From Magnolia sinica (lineage: Eukaryota; Streptophyta; Magnoliopsida; Magnoliales; Magnoliaceae), in NCBI RefSeq assembly GCF_029962835.1, contig NC_080577.1, positions 30,920,501 to 30,984,500 on the forward strand: a stretch of 64,000 nt of DNA. Reading direction: 5' to 3'. Below the pieces are notes generated by a model that saw only the letters and a program-made list of their open reading frames with translations, did not search any database and was not told the origin of the DNA. Positions 42,512-53,564 of this stretch are shown in pieces. Each line of letters begins with the position of its first letter. Positions within the stretch are counted from its first letter, which is position 1. The position numbers and the translations under genes were made by a program.

Positions 42512-42576
42512 GTCACAGCAAGTTACTGCAAAGGCCTTTGGCAGGAACTTCCTGTGACGCAGTAACTTGCTATGAC
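42512..42576. repeat. 18-bp hairpin (gtcacagcaagttactgc)
   Basis: gtcacagcaagttactgc at 42512-42529 and its near-complement gcagtaacttgctatgac at 42559-42576 (one mismatch). They are separated by 29 bp and could form a stem-loop. It may be the junction of two foldback MITE ends. Confidence 0.6.
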
Positions 42577-42584
42577 GGGATATT

Positions 42585-43115
42585 AGCTGGGCCCACTGTG
42601 ATGTTTGTGAGAAATCCACCCTGTCCATCCGTCTTTCCAGATAATGCTATGACATGGGCCCAAAATTGAGGCAGAGCCAAAACTCAAGTGGGTCGGAAAA
42701 TGCCTAAAAATAAGGCAGAGCCAAAACTCAAGTGGGCCGCACGACAGGAAAACGTGGGTAGGTAGGAAAATGTCTCCCTGTTGAAACCTCCCTGGGTCTA
42801 CCGTGATGTTTATATGCCATCCGTGCTGTTCATAAGGTCATTTCTACTGGGAAGAAATGAAAATACAAAAACATTAACCTGATCCATAACTTTTGTGGCC
42901 CCCTGATTGATAACTTCTGTGGCCCCAGGAATGTTTCGATGGTGGATGTTCAATTCTCACCGTTTACCATTGTGTGGCTCAACTGAGTTTTGGATCTGCT
43001 TCATTTTTGGGTCCATATTCAAACTTGATCCAGCAAAATGGATGTACGAGGTGGATTTCTCACAAACATTACAGTGGCCCCACCTACCATCCCAGGAAGT
43101 TCATGCGATCCCTTG
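42585..43115. repeat. gtgggcccca foldback family copies
   Basis: Family text 'gggcccactgtgatgtttgt', 'ccaccctgtccatccgtc' and 'gagttttggatctgcttc' occurs in facing orientation. The end at 43095 reads 'acattacagtggccccacc'. Confidence 0.6.
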
Positions 43116-44660
43116 ACAGCGTCGTATCATAAGTGAAAGAGAAAAGGTTTGAATATCTCGCAAGCGGCCATAGATGGTTGACGGTCTTATAAAACATGGG
43201 TGGTCAAGAGATGTCGTGGTTTGGCCAACTGGGGGTGGCCTGGTGAACTTGCTAAGAAGATATAAGATATGAGCTAAAACTAATCCCAACTTGCTGCATC
43301 GATGCTTTGGACAGAAGTGGATGAAAACTAAATTAAAACTAAGTTAATCTCTTTGAACTTGCTACAACATTGTGCTAGATAAAAGTGAAGAGGCTTAACT
43401 AAGCTAAAGTAGATAGGCAATATCACGTTGAATAAGAGATTTATGGGTTTGGAGTAGCTGAGCATCCAGAACTTTTCATTCTCAGTTACTTTTATAAACT
43501 TGGATGGGCGGTTTCTTTACATATGATATCCGTAGCTCATGGGATTATTCGGCCAAATAATTAGTAATCTTGGCTTATTATTATGATTCTAATTCGCAAT
43601 GGCCTTTCTTTCTCACCGTACTACTCACTAGTTTTTGGCTGTGTATAGCCAATCGCATATGGCCACGTGCCATTACGCTTCACCGCCTTAGCGTTCTGCT
43701 GGTTTTCACATTATTGTAGGAGTTTTGTGTCTGTGTGGCCTCCATATATCCTTCAGCCATGTGTCGCTTGGAAAATGACTGCATTTAGCACTTCTGGCCT
43801 TTTTGGTCTGTTGGTATGTAACGTGTGTCCCTAATAAAGACGTCTCTTGATCCTTACGATCTCCTTCTGTCGATCTACAAGTATCTTCTACTGATATTCC
43901 ATATGATGATGTTGACATGTGGCGGTATCTCATCCATTGGATTTGGTTACAGTAGATCCGGTGTAAACATTGCCCCATGTCTCTGCTTGTTCAAAGAATG
44001 TGAAGAGAAATTGCATATCACATATAGAGACTGGCACTGGCAGTTGCCACGTGGCGGCAGCACCCTTTTAAAGTAATGTTTTAGGGTGTCCTCACTTTCT
44101 TCTCTTATCTTCATCATTCTCTCTTCCTAGACCCACCAAATCTTCTCTGTATCCTGTTCTAAGTTTCATTCCTCTCGTCGGTCATTTTTCTAGAAGTTCA
44201 AATGGCTGAAATGGAAGTCGTACTAGCTGTGTGTTCGAACCCTGCTTCTTCCTCCATCTCCCCTTTTCTTTACCATCTATAGACGTCGATTTCGAATTAG
44301 GTTTTTTTCACATTCGAACCTTTTACATCCAGTTCATGTATTAGTTTAGATTTGATCTTAGGCCCATCTTTCCAACCATCATTTTCCGATGACCTTTCTT
44401 GTCTTTCGTTCTTTTCGTTTTATCATGGGGAGTAGTTTCTACTTGATGCTGGTTACCTTAACTAACATATTTGGAAGCAAATGCCCGAAATGTTTAAACT
44501 ATGGCCAAAGTCACATTCAGACTAGATAAAATGGCTTAATCGATTAGAAGCCTCTTATGGTAACCTATGGAAAGAAATAGGGATTTTAGAATGTATACAA
44601 CTTTTCCATCATGAGCACCCTATGGATTCTTCCCTTGTGGTTTTATTCATTTGTTTCTAG
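43116..44660. other. Intergenic, no gene recognised
   Basis: A CT-rich stretch after cccttttaaagt (44070-44130) looks promoter or leader-like, and an ATG lies at 44203. The following frame is short and unlike known proteins. Nothing can be assigned. Confidence 0.35.
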
Positions 44661-45064
44661 AGCTGCTCTACCAACTCTTTCCATTTCCGACATGGGTTAA
44701 TGAGTCCGACAATACTAGACATTTGTGCTTTGATTAACCTTCTCGCAGTCGGCAAAGCCATTTATGCATGTGCATTTCCCAAGGCTCTCACGAAGTTCTT
44801 TAAGAAAGTAAATACCAGAGTATCATATCTTGTTTTCATGAAAAATGAGACTAAGATGAGGGAGCTGCTCTACCAACTCTTTCCATTTCCGACATGGGTT
44901 AATGAGTCTGACAATACTAGACATTTGTGCTTTGATTAACCTTCTTGCCGTCGGCAAAGCCATTTATGCATGTGCATTCCCCAAGGCTCCCACGAAGTTC
45001 TTTAACAAAGTAAATACCAGAGCATCATATCTTGTTTTCATGAAAAATGAGACTAAGATGAGGG
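44661..45064. repeat. 202-bp tandem duplication
   Basis: The unit starting agctgctctaccaactcttt occupies 44661-44862 and 44863-45064 exactly head to tail, with about seven substitutions. Both copies keep a short open frame (ILDICALINLLAVGKAIYAC). No family was recognised, and the frame may be chance. Confidence 0.9.
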
Positions 45065-45097
45065 TCGAAGTATCCAATCAGGAGCATTGTGCCTAGG

Positions 45098-45240
45098 GCT
45101 GAAAGTCGGTAGGGTCGGGTCGGGTCGGGTGGGCACTTAACCCTCATCCAACCCAACATTTCCATAACCCAACCCAACCCAATCCAACCTCAGGTTGAGA
45201 ATTCTCAACCCAAGCCCAACCCAAGCGGGCTCGGTCAGGT
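45098..45240. repeat. GGGTCGGGT / AACCCAACCC foldback repeat
   Basis: gggtcgggtcgggt is followed by aacccaacccaaccc. Similar text recurs at 53565-53725, on the far side of the 7.9-kb Mutator-type insertion. The two may be halves of one older element split by it. Confidence 0.5.
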
Positions 45241-46309
45241 TGGCCAAATGGATTCATGCTAATATTTTCGTTATCACATTAGTTTATTATATTTCAATAC
45301 ATATTTTATTTTTTTTAACCCATAAATTTATTAATTATATATGTAGTCATTTATTGTAAAGAACTTCACTTTTTCTAAAAAAAACAAGCTAAAAACTTCA
45401 CTTTTTCTTTAAAAAACAAGCTATAATGCAGGACAACTACCCCTTTAAAACGTTCTCTCTGGAAGCGGAATTGATGGATGACTGGATGCAAATTTCCTGG
45501 AAAAAATGAAGCAAATCCAAGTAGATTTGGTGTCGCCTTTGGTGGGCCCACCTTGATAAATGTGTTTTATACCAACACCGCCAATCCATTTTTCATATCA
45601 TTTAATGATACTATCCAAAAAATTAAGTAGATCCAAATCTCTGGTGGACCACAACTAAAGTATAATAAAATTATAATGAGTGCGGATCCTTTGTGTTGAA
45701 TGCACAGGAAAATTCAATGCCATGGCTTCTTGTTGTTCCAGGACATCATCGACGACTCTGGAAAATACACCAGATTTCTCTCTCCCAAATATATTGCCTA
45801 CTATATACCACGAGTTTTAGTGTGTGAAACTTCTTGGGACCCATAGTGATTTACGTTTTAGATCACACCATTCATCAAGTTTTACAGATTATTCTGGAGC
45901 ATGTGCCCAAAATTAGGCACATCCAAAGCTTAAGGGGACCACAAAAAGAAGTAGGGATTAAACAATTATCGTTAAAACCTTCCTAGGGTCCACTGTAAGG
46001 TTTATTTTCCATCTAACCTCTTCCTAATGTCACACAGATCTAGATGAAGGAAAAACACAAATATCAGCTTGATCAGAGACTTCCGTGGCCTTTAGAAGTT
46101 TTCAATAATAGGTGTCCAATACCTACTGTTTATGTAGTGTGGCCTACTTGAGCCTTGGATCTGCCTCCTTTTCTATTCCATTCCCTAAAATGGAATGGAA
46201 AAATGGATGGGTGGTGTGGAACTGATACATACATCATGATAGGGCCCATAAAAGTTCCACATGTCAACACTTCCAGTTTTCTTCTCTCACTTGGAATGTG
46301 ATGCATCAT

Positions 46310-46834
46310 GGAGCGGATTAGGTGAGACCCCACCCGAGACGGTGCGACCCTAACCATGGAGGCCACCTTGATGTGTGTATTCCGTATCCACCCCGTCTAT
46401 CCTTTTTCCCATATCATTTTAGGCTATTATGTAAAAAATAAGGTAGATCAAATTATCAGGTGGACCATACCATAGGAAACAATGGTGATTCACCGTTAAT
46501 AGGCCACACAAGTTTTCAATCAAGCTTATATTTGTGTTTTCCCTTCATCTAAGGCTTATGTGGACTTATCAACAAATTGGATGGCAAATAAAATCTATGA
46601 AAACATTAGTTTGCACCCTAAGAAGTTTTTAATAGTAGGATGTTGAATCACCACTGTTTCCTAGACCATACAGTCCACTAGATAATTGGATCTTCTTAGT
46701 TTTTTACAATGAAGCTCTAAAATGATATGAAAAAGATGGATGGACGGAGTAGATACATAATACGCAATCAAGGTGGCCCCATGCTAAGAGCTGTAAAGTC
46801 TTGGATGAGGCCGGGGTCTCACCTAATCCGCTCC
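46310..46834. mobile_element. 525-bp foldback MITE, arms nearly whole length
   Basis: Left end 'ggagcggattaggtgagacc'; the right end is its exact inverse for the first 22 bases. The two arms remain alignable for about 230 bp each, so the element is nearly one palindrome. The flanks are atgcatcat (46301-46309) and ttgcaccac (46835-46843), 6 of 9 matching, an eroded 9-bp duplication. It belongs to the same superfamily as its host element. Confidence 0.85.
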
Positions 46835-47229
46835 TTGCACCACATGGCAAGCAACAAAATTTCTTGACGTGTGAAATTTACATGAGCCCCGTGATAATGC
46901 ATTTCTTAAATCCACACCGTCCATCTAATTTTTTTAGATCATTCTAGTATATGAGCACTACACCAAAATCGTCAATTAAGTATGGTCCGTAGTTTGGTTC
47001 AGAAATGACTCTAAGCCGTTTTTGATTTGAAACGGTAGTGAACCGTACTTGAACAGTAACTATTGTACGTTGTTACTTTCACTTTTTTGTTGGTGTGTCC
47101 TGATTGAGTGTTCTATATTCTCATTTCTTACTAATATAGTTTATCGTATTATTTTGAAACAGATGGACGGAATGGATTCTATTAGAACCCTCTAAGTGGA
47201 CCCCATATGTCCTGAGAGTCACATTTATA

Positions 47230-47640
47230 TAAAATGCCGCAGACTACTGGATTATTTCCGTCGCCAAAACGCCCTAATCCCTCCAAAACGCCCAAAATGC
47301 GATCTGCCTCTACCTCTCCCGATCTCCCTCTCTTTCGATCTCCCTCTCCCGATCTCAACCCTCCCTCGATCTCCCTCTCCCGATCTCAACCCTCTCTCTC
47401 GATCTCCCTCTCCCTGCAACATCAACCATCCCACGACAGTCCCCACACATGGGGTATCTAATATTGTAGAAGCAGCAGCAGCAGCTCCATATGGGGTGTG
47501 ATCTATCGTCCATGGTTGAATGGGGAAGACTGAAGGGAGGGAGTGAGTGCAGTAGCAGTAGCAACAACAACGAATTCCTAGAAAAGTAATTCATCTACCT
47601 CTTCTATCTTCTATATCAGTCACCGTCTCTCCAGCAGATC
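47230..47640 (+). other. CT-rich leader-like region inside the CACTA element
   Basis: A 'cgatctccctctcccgatct' motif is repeated (47315-47412). It is followed by (CAG)n and CAA-rich DNA and a stretch like a plant 5' UTR (ctctccagcagatcttag...). It may be the captured promoter/leader of a host gene. Open frames are repeat-driven. The parent gene was not recognised. Confidence 0.35.
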
Positions 47641-48239
47641 TTAGCTTGTAAGGACGCAGATCTCGTTCTACATCTCTCGAAGCTGGGATTTGTTAGATTT
47701 TTCGTTCTTTCTGCTTTAGCTCTGCTTTGTAGTCGTAGATGCGAGATTTTTATTTGATGTTTTTCTCAATGTAGTTTCTGTTTTTTGTAGTCATGGACGA
47801 GATCTCATCTCTTGATCTGATCCATACATGGATTATTTAGCATTTTTTTTTTTGATTTTTTGGTTGTGAGGCTGTAGATTTTCATGATTTTTAGATCCTA
47901 GCATGAAGGAACACGGATTTAATTTTTGGATCTGTTGAATAACCGTTTTATTTTATTTTTCTGTTCACACTGCATTTTAACTTTCCATGATTGTCCTTGC
48001 CAACTGTAGATTTGAGTATTTTAGTCGTTTCTCATGTTTCTAGTTCTTTATTATTTCCATTTATTTGGATATCTGCATTGGTTGATTTTATTTTATTTTT
48101 CATAGGAAAGAAAAGATGTCTTTCAGCATTCTGTTTGTGGTTGGGTCATTCTGAATTTAGCCATACTTGAGACCCATGCCACCCATCTATGGTTGCATGG
48201 ATTGACAATAGATTCGGGTGCGGGATCAGGGAAGCGTCC

Positions 48240-48960
48240 ATTTCAAAATGTAAACAAGTGCAAATGGGTAGGGAGTGGCATTGCGAGTGAAAGTCCAAAG
48301 TGTGTTCAAAGCAGGAGCGACGCCTAATTTGATGGGTTCTGCAACTAAGCACCCACTATGCAGTCATCTGGATGTGCCTTTTGCCAGCCTCAGCCAACTG
48401 GTCCTGGTCGAGTCATCTATGAATATGTGGGTGAAAGAAAACGTTGCTCTTACCTGTTTCAGTTGTATTTCATGAGCATATCACATTGAGCATCTTTTGT
48501 AGGTCAAAACTTTGCATTTTCCAACTACTCGTATAGGTATGCTAACACTACATGACATTCTCGAATCAGACCATGGTATATTTTCTTTTTCTTCCAGCTT
48601 GATAATAATCAGTAGGGTCAACTTCTGGGCATGGTATAATAATATTTCTTTTGAATTGTTTTTATTTACTAAGTAATGCTTTTCTATCAGCCTAGTATTA
48701 AGCAAATCTAGTTGATTTGGTGATGTTCTTTTATTTCTTTTTAATTTTTTTGAGTAATTTATTGATTTTTTTATGTGAGAAATGCCTGTTGCAGGTGTTT
48801 TCTAGGACTGTTGAATGTGTGATTTGGGCACATGCCCTTGAGATTTGTGCCAGTCACCAGGTGGGGAACATTCTGATCAAAATGACTAGCAGTCTAGATT
48901 GCATGGCCCATCAATGAGTAGACCAACATTATTTTGTGCCTGGAATGTTATTGGTGGGAT
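48240..48960. other. CACTA interior, unassigned exon-like pieces
   Basis: 48270-48470 and 48790-48920 look exon-like: less AT-rich, preceded by AG and containing GT. I do not recognise them. The surrounding sequence is T-rich and intron-like. Confidence 0.25.
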
Positions 48961-49035
48961 CAACCTGATGAAGGATGTCACATAAATGTGTCATGTTGGC
49001 ACATGTGTGATGATTCACCTCTTGGATATCTCCTT

Positions 49036-49078
49036 ATTTTATTATTATTTTTTATTATTATTATTATTATTATTATTT
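49036..49078. repeat. (ATT)n microsatellite
   Basis: About 13 ATT units with one interruption. Confidence 0.9.
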
Positions 49079-49230
49079 GATGTTCTCATTGTCTATGTGA
49101 GGGAGTTCACCCTTATATAAGATGTGAACAAACATAAATCACTCATGCTTGCCAGTCAGCCTGCTTGGATGTATGCAATTTTGTGTAATCTTTCATCTGT
49201 ATGTAATTGAATAATAATGTTGATTTTTAG

Positions 49231-49342
49231 CTACAAGGATCGATTTCTTGCTGCTTTGCCAGCACCTCGTCGAGCAAGTGCTGACTTCAGTCGGCCTGTT
49301 TTCACAGCCACTGCATTCTACTTGTGTGTAAAAAGACACAAG
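49231..49342 (+). pseudogene. ORC6: Captured ORC6 exon
   Basis: A 112-bp open exon between TTTTTAG| and |GTAGCA. It encodes YKDRFLAALPAPRRASADFS then RPVFTATAFYLCVKRHK. This is the signature block of plant origin recognition complex subunit 6, a cyclin-fold replication-origin factor, where relatives read YKERFLASLPASRRA.ADFTR and so on. Reading frame and splice sites are intact, but no other ORC6 exon was found nearby. It is a fragment carried by the CACTA element, not a gene. A 22-bp piece of it (ccagcacctcgtcgagcaag) is repeated at 49388-49409. Confidence 0.85.
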
Positions 49343-49644
49343 GTAGCAAATCATTGAAATCCTTTCTTCTCTTTCCATTTCCATTTCCAGCACCTCGTCG
49401 AGCAAGTGTTTGTAGACATAAGCACATGCATGCTGACAAATAGATCTCATGAGGAATTTGGCCTAGGTGTTTGGCATATTTAAATTCAAGGTATACCTAC
49501 TGAATTCAAGGCTAGCATAATCCAACCAATCTAATTTTAAACTGCAACACCACAGCAGGTTCCACAACATTCTATGCAACTGGATAGTCGGGCTTGACTG
49601 ATCTGACCAATACCCAAAAGCAGTGAAAGGACACACTGAGGTAC

Positions 49645-49833
49645 ATGTTTTTATTGACATTTTACCAGGCCAATCTCCCTGTTCTTCCACTGTACTTCCC
49701 ACTTGTTCCTGTAAACTCATTTTCTTTACAAATGAATGGTTTGCATACCCAAAAGAATGTTCTTAGTGATGGTGGAGAGTTTATTTTTAAAATGATTGTT
49801 ACATTCCTTGCTAAAAATGGTATTACTTGTTAG
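49645..49833 (+). pseudogene. Possible copia integrase scrap
   Basis: A short frame ends with KNVLSDGGEF...FLAKNGIT. It resembles the SDxGGEF...FLxxxGI block of Ty1/copia integrase. The match is short and could be chance. Confidence 0.3.
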
Positions 49834-50348
49834 AGAGTGCAATGGATTAATGTGGTGCATTAAATGCTTTTATAGAATGCATTTCTCCTGCAGTTCCAAT
49901 TAGCATTACCACCATCGTCAGCAACATCATCATCATTATCATCAAACACAAGCTGCAGCTACGGTTTCTCCTGCAGTTTTAACCAGCTTCTTTCTAGCTC
50001 CTCCTCAGATGGAAACACAAGGTGGGGCCCTTTACTCCCAGTTGTCTGTAATGCCACTGAAATCTAATGGGGTATTTGTTGTAGCTTTAGTAGGGATCTT
50101 TTAGTTTTGCAGCATTGATTAGGGATTTGTTGTTTGCCTGTGGTGGGTTTTTTTTTCAAGGTCTTTTTAAGGTTAGATCTGCAATTGGTGACTGGCCCCA
50201 AATGCCTCCTGTGATAGGATTTATAGGTCTGTAGGGCCCATTGTGTATGGGCTAGGCAGCAGGAATTGGTATTCTGAATGATCTTACTTTGCTGATCAGT
50301 GGGATCTTTTTCATGTTGATTCTGAAATGTTGGCACTTGCTTTCTTGG

Positions 50349-50448
50349 GGCGTGTTTGGTCATGCCATATTTCATGAAATATTTTTACACCAAATTGAAT
50401 TGATAATCATGAAACAAATCATGATATATGGTGCAACCAAACATGCCT
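50349..50448. mobile_element. Small MITE with TIR TTTGGT..GCACCA, copy 2
   Basis: gtttggtcatgccatatttc is inverted at the end as atatatggtgcaaccaaac. It is related to 5319-5414. It lies immediately before the captured tubulin exon. Confidence 0.6.
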
Positions 50449-50451
50449 TTG

Positions 50452-50629
50452 ATGATGCTTACGTTCTCTATATTCCCATCGCCTAAGGTTTCTGACACAG
50501 TGGTCGAGCCATACAATGCTACTCTTTCTATCCACCGGCTGGTGGAGAATGCTGACGAATGTATGGTGCTTGATAACGAGGCCTTATATGACATCTGCTT
50601 CAGGACTCTCAAGCTAACTACACCTAGCT
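50452..50629 (+). pseudogene. TUB: Captured beta-tubulin exon fragment
   Basis: 178 bp encoding [20 protein letters not shown], then [20 protein letters not shown] and [19 protein letters not shown]. This is the end of the second exon of plant beta-tubulin genes (roughly residues 163-222). It stops at AGCT|GTGAGT, the conserved donor position of the second TUB intron, and intron-like DNA follows. Only two residues differ from my recollection of the plant consensus (V to I, Q to R), with no stops. Both neighbouring tubulin exons are absent. It was captured by the CACTA element and is in the same orientation as the ORC6 piece. Confidence 0.93.
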
Positions 50630-52700
50630 GTGAGTTTACCATACTATGTTACCTTATCTTAAGCTTAACTTCAAGTTTATTTTTCCTTATGCTTTTTGAT
50701 TTCTTATATGGGTTTAGTGCCCCTCTTATTTTATTCTCGTTGATAGTAATGATCTCATTTTAGGCACTGTTAATCTGATTTCAATCCGATTTTAGGCTCT
50801 GTTTGGTCGATGCCAAAAAATGCATCGATCTCATTTTAGTTTACAGTAGTTATTTATTAGAGATCTTGATCTTTGATACTGAGTTTGTATTAATGGTGAT
50901 TTTGTCCTTTAGAGATCAAGATGCCAAATACAGGATTACTGTTAACTAAAATGAGATGCGCTTTTTTTTAGGCGTATACTAAGCAGGGCCTTAGCTAAAA
51001 TGATGCATAAGGAGTTCATATTAGCTGTGATTATGTATTAGAGGTCCAGATCTCCAATACATAATTACTGTTAACCGAAATGTGATGATCTCAATTTTAG
51101 GTGTCTACCAAACTGGGCCTTTGTTTGCTTATGAAGATGACCAAACAGGGCCTTAGTTTGTATTTTTACGCTGTGGCCGTCTTTGCTGCCATTTCTTTCT
51201 GAAAAATGATGATGCTAAATTGTCTTTTTCATCGAGTGACAGAGATGATTGTCCTTTTCCCTCACTTTTTCCTTTTTCACATAATAGAAATCACCTAGAA
51301 AAATGTGATGTCTACTCAAAAGACTCACTCTACCTGATGTGCTAGTGTGGTGTATCTGTGTAAGATCCAAGCTATTCATCAGGTGAGCCCTTCTGTGTGT
51401 CATAATCGGCCCTGTATTTACATCAATTAGCTAGCATCCTTTTACAGATTTTTAATACGACCTTGTATTTACATTCAATGTTACAGGCAAAGTTAAAGGA
51501 GACTCGGTATCACAGTATAGAGGTATGAAGGATGCGTTTGATGTTTCTCTGGTAGGGGTACTGAGAAGATTCCAGGAGCAAAGAAGGACATAAATGGAAT
51601 TAAAAAATTGGGAATGGGAGATCTTGTATGTTGTATTTTGTACTTATCTTAGGTGGGGTATATTGATGGAGGGACAGGATGTTGAAGTAGATCGGTGGAC
51701 GGGTGGATGGATGTGGTTGGTGGATTCAATCCATTCCATGGATGTGAGAACTTACTCATCTATGGCCATTGATGGAACGTGTATTCAATCCATTGCTGAA
51801 CTTTTATCTCTCTGGTACATTTCTTTTCATACTATTGCTTTGAAAGACTGGTTAGAATTCCATCTTACGTTACTATGGAGCAAATTCCACTCTTGGACTC
51901 AGGCGGGCTGCCTACAATCATGGCTACCACCTTAGATTGCACATGATCCTTAATTCCACTCAGGTAAGACCATTGTAAATTACTACTGTCCATTTTGCAT
52001 GTCCTTGAGCTTATTGTTTTGATCGTCCGATCATGCTCATTTTGGGCCCATTTACATTCCACCATGGACCCTCGTATTTTATCATAGTTAGTGATCAAAG
52101 GTGGATTCACTTGGGTTCCATGGGAAATTTGCATATGAATCGAGGTAAGAAGAATTCTGACTGATTAGTCTGCTTTGAAAATTTGAATATGTAACAAAAT
52201 CCTATTCAGTTTTACATATGATTTTGTATTCTTATCAAAGTTCAGAAGCTGTTGATGACATCCTGAATCTTAATCCATCTTCGTATGGCTGTGTTTGGAT
52301 GTAAAATCTAACGATTTGCATAAATTCAGTTCATTAAACAGGAAATGATGGAGGAGTCTGACATTCAGGAAGTAGCCTTCTAATCGTAGTTGCTTTCATT
52401 AGCGTAATTGCAATTTGGAGACGAGGTGGACATGAATCCGGTGAAGGTGAATCAGTGCAATGCAATTCAATACTGCATCTGAACGATATGCAAGTCTTTT
52501 CATAGATAATCATCTTGAGTAGAGGAGAAGATCAGAATTACTGAGCCATCCTTAATAAACTAAGCCTGTTAGAGATGTAACATACCCCACTATCTCTCAT
52601 ACAATGAACAAAGGGGTTTAAAATTGTTATTAAAATTCCGTCCTAAAATTTGACCGTTGGCAACATTAATAAGCATTCAAAATCGTTTCTAAAATTTTGG
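50630..52700. other. CACTA interior right half, unassigned
   Basis: Starts with intron-like, T-rich DNA continuing the tubulin donor. At 50795-51130 the phrase 'tttaggc.ctgt...ggtcg' with 'gatctc.attttag' is repeated two to three times (MITE-like). 51480-51960 contains open but unrecognised sequence. No transposase was found. Confidence 0.35.
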
Positions 52701-53064
52701 TTTGTAAAAAATAAAAATAAAATAGGTATGCAGCGTCTCTGTAAATCATATGATAGGTGGCGTCAGGCATCTTTTCTGGCCTGATGCCAGCTCGAAGTGT
52801 CTCATGTACAGTTTCTTTACAATGGAATGAAGGCTCTGTTTTTTTTTTTTTTTAAAAGCATTCAAAACCGTTTCTAAAATTTTGTGCCTTAAATGTGACC
52901 GTTAGCACCAGAACGGTTTAAAACCGTTCCTAAAACGGTACCCAAAACGGTTCTGAACCATTCCTGATTTTCTGTGACGCATCATTTAAGAACAGTATTA
53001 AACCGTTCTTGAAGCATTTAGGAACGGTTTTAAACCGTTCCTAAATGATGATTTTGGTGTAGTG
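52640..53064. repeat. CACTA right subterminal repeats
   Basis: Words aaaaccgttcctaaa / aggaacggtttt occur in both orientations at 52680, 52860, 52915, 52935, 52990, 53010 and 53030. Clustered short subterminal repeats are the expected transposase binding sites. Confidence 0.8.
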
Positions 53065-53564
53065 GAGCCAAAAAATGCAAATCTAAAGCTAAAGTGAACC
53101 ATACCACTGAAAACAGTAGGAATTGATGCTATTGTTGAAAACTTTTTGGGGCCACAAAAGGATTTGATTAAGCTGATATTTGTATTTAACTTCCTCCAGG
53201 TATGTGTGATCTTATGAATAGGTCAGATGGAAAATAAGCCTCACAGTTGGCCGTAGGAAAGTTTCAATGGTAGTTTGTTCAATCCTTACTACTTTATGTG
53301 GTGTGGTCCACTTGAGCTTTGAATGTGCCTCATTTTTGGATCATGCTCTAGAATGATTATAAAGATTGATGGATGGTGTGGATCTAAAGCACAAATCATT
53401 ATGGGGCCTAGAGAAGTTCCACATGTTGTGTCACACATAATCTATTTCAGAGAGAAATATGGTGTATCTTGTTAGCTTGAGTCACGACACTGGAATTTCC
53501 TGTGCCTTCAACACAAACAATCCACACTCAATTATAATTTATAAATAACTTAGATATTGATTAG

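Larger units (their letters stand above)
46956..53064. mobile_element. Pack-type CACTA element carrying gene fragments
   Basis: Ends CACTACACCAAAATC and GATTTTGGTGTAGTG (18 of 19 matching inward). The 3-bp duplication gag lies at 46953-46955 and 53065-53067. Removing the element restores a continuous foldback repeat (tatatgag|ccaaaaaatgc). The right subterminal 250 bp repeats aaaccgttcctaaa / aggaacggttt about eight times, the usual CACTA transposase-binding pattern. The left end has fewer. No CACTA transposase was seen in 6.1 kb. The interior contains exons matching ORC6 and beta-tubulin, intron-like DNA, a GC/CT-rich leader-like region and a small MITE. Confidence 0.93.
45678..53529. mobile_element. 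Mutator-type foldback element with perfect 9-bp TSD
   Basis: Inverted ends: 'gagtgcggatcctttgtgtt' at left; the right end complements to 'gagtgtggattgtttgtgtt'. Similarity continues inward for over 100 bp ('gcacaggaaa', 'atttctctct'). The duplication aattataat is perfect at 45669-45677 and 53530-53538. Subtracting the two later insertions (46310-46834 and 46956-53064) leaves about 1.2 kb. It carries two head-to-tail palindromic modules of the gtgggcccca family. It has no transposase. The 9-bp duplication and long inverted ends are Mutator hallmarks. Confidence 0.88.

Noticed and set aside
47196-47501. Pro/Ser-rich protein at the left of the CACTA element
   Set aside because: The frame is made by the cgatctccctctcc repeat and looks like leader DNA. 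No second line of evidence for coding.
48270-48480. Possible third captured gene fragment (a CAFCQ-containing frame)
   Set aside because: The resemblance is limited to a few residues and the frame has no confirmed splice context.
50452-50629. A functional beta-tubulin gene
   Set aside because: Only part of one exon is present. The flanking exons are missing, and the piece lies inside a CACTA element next to a MITE.
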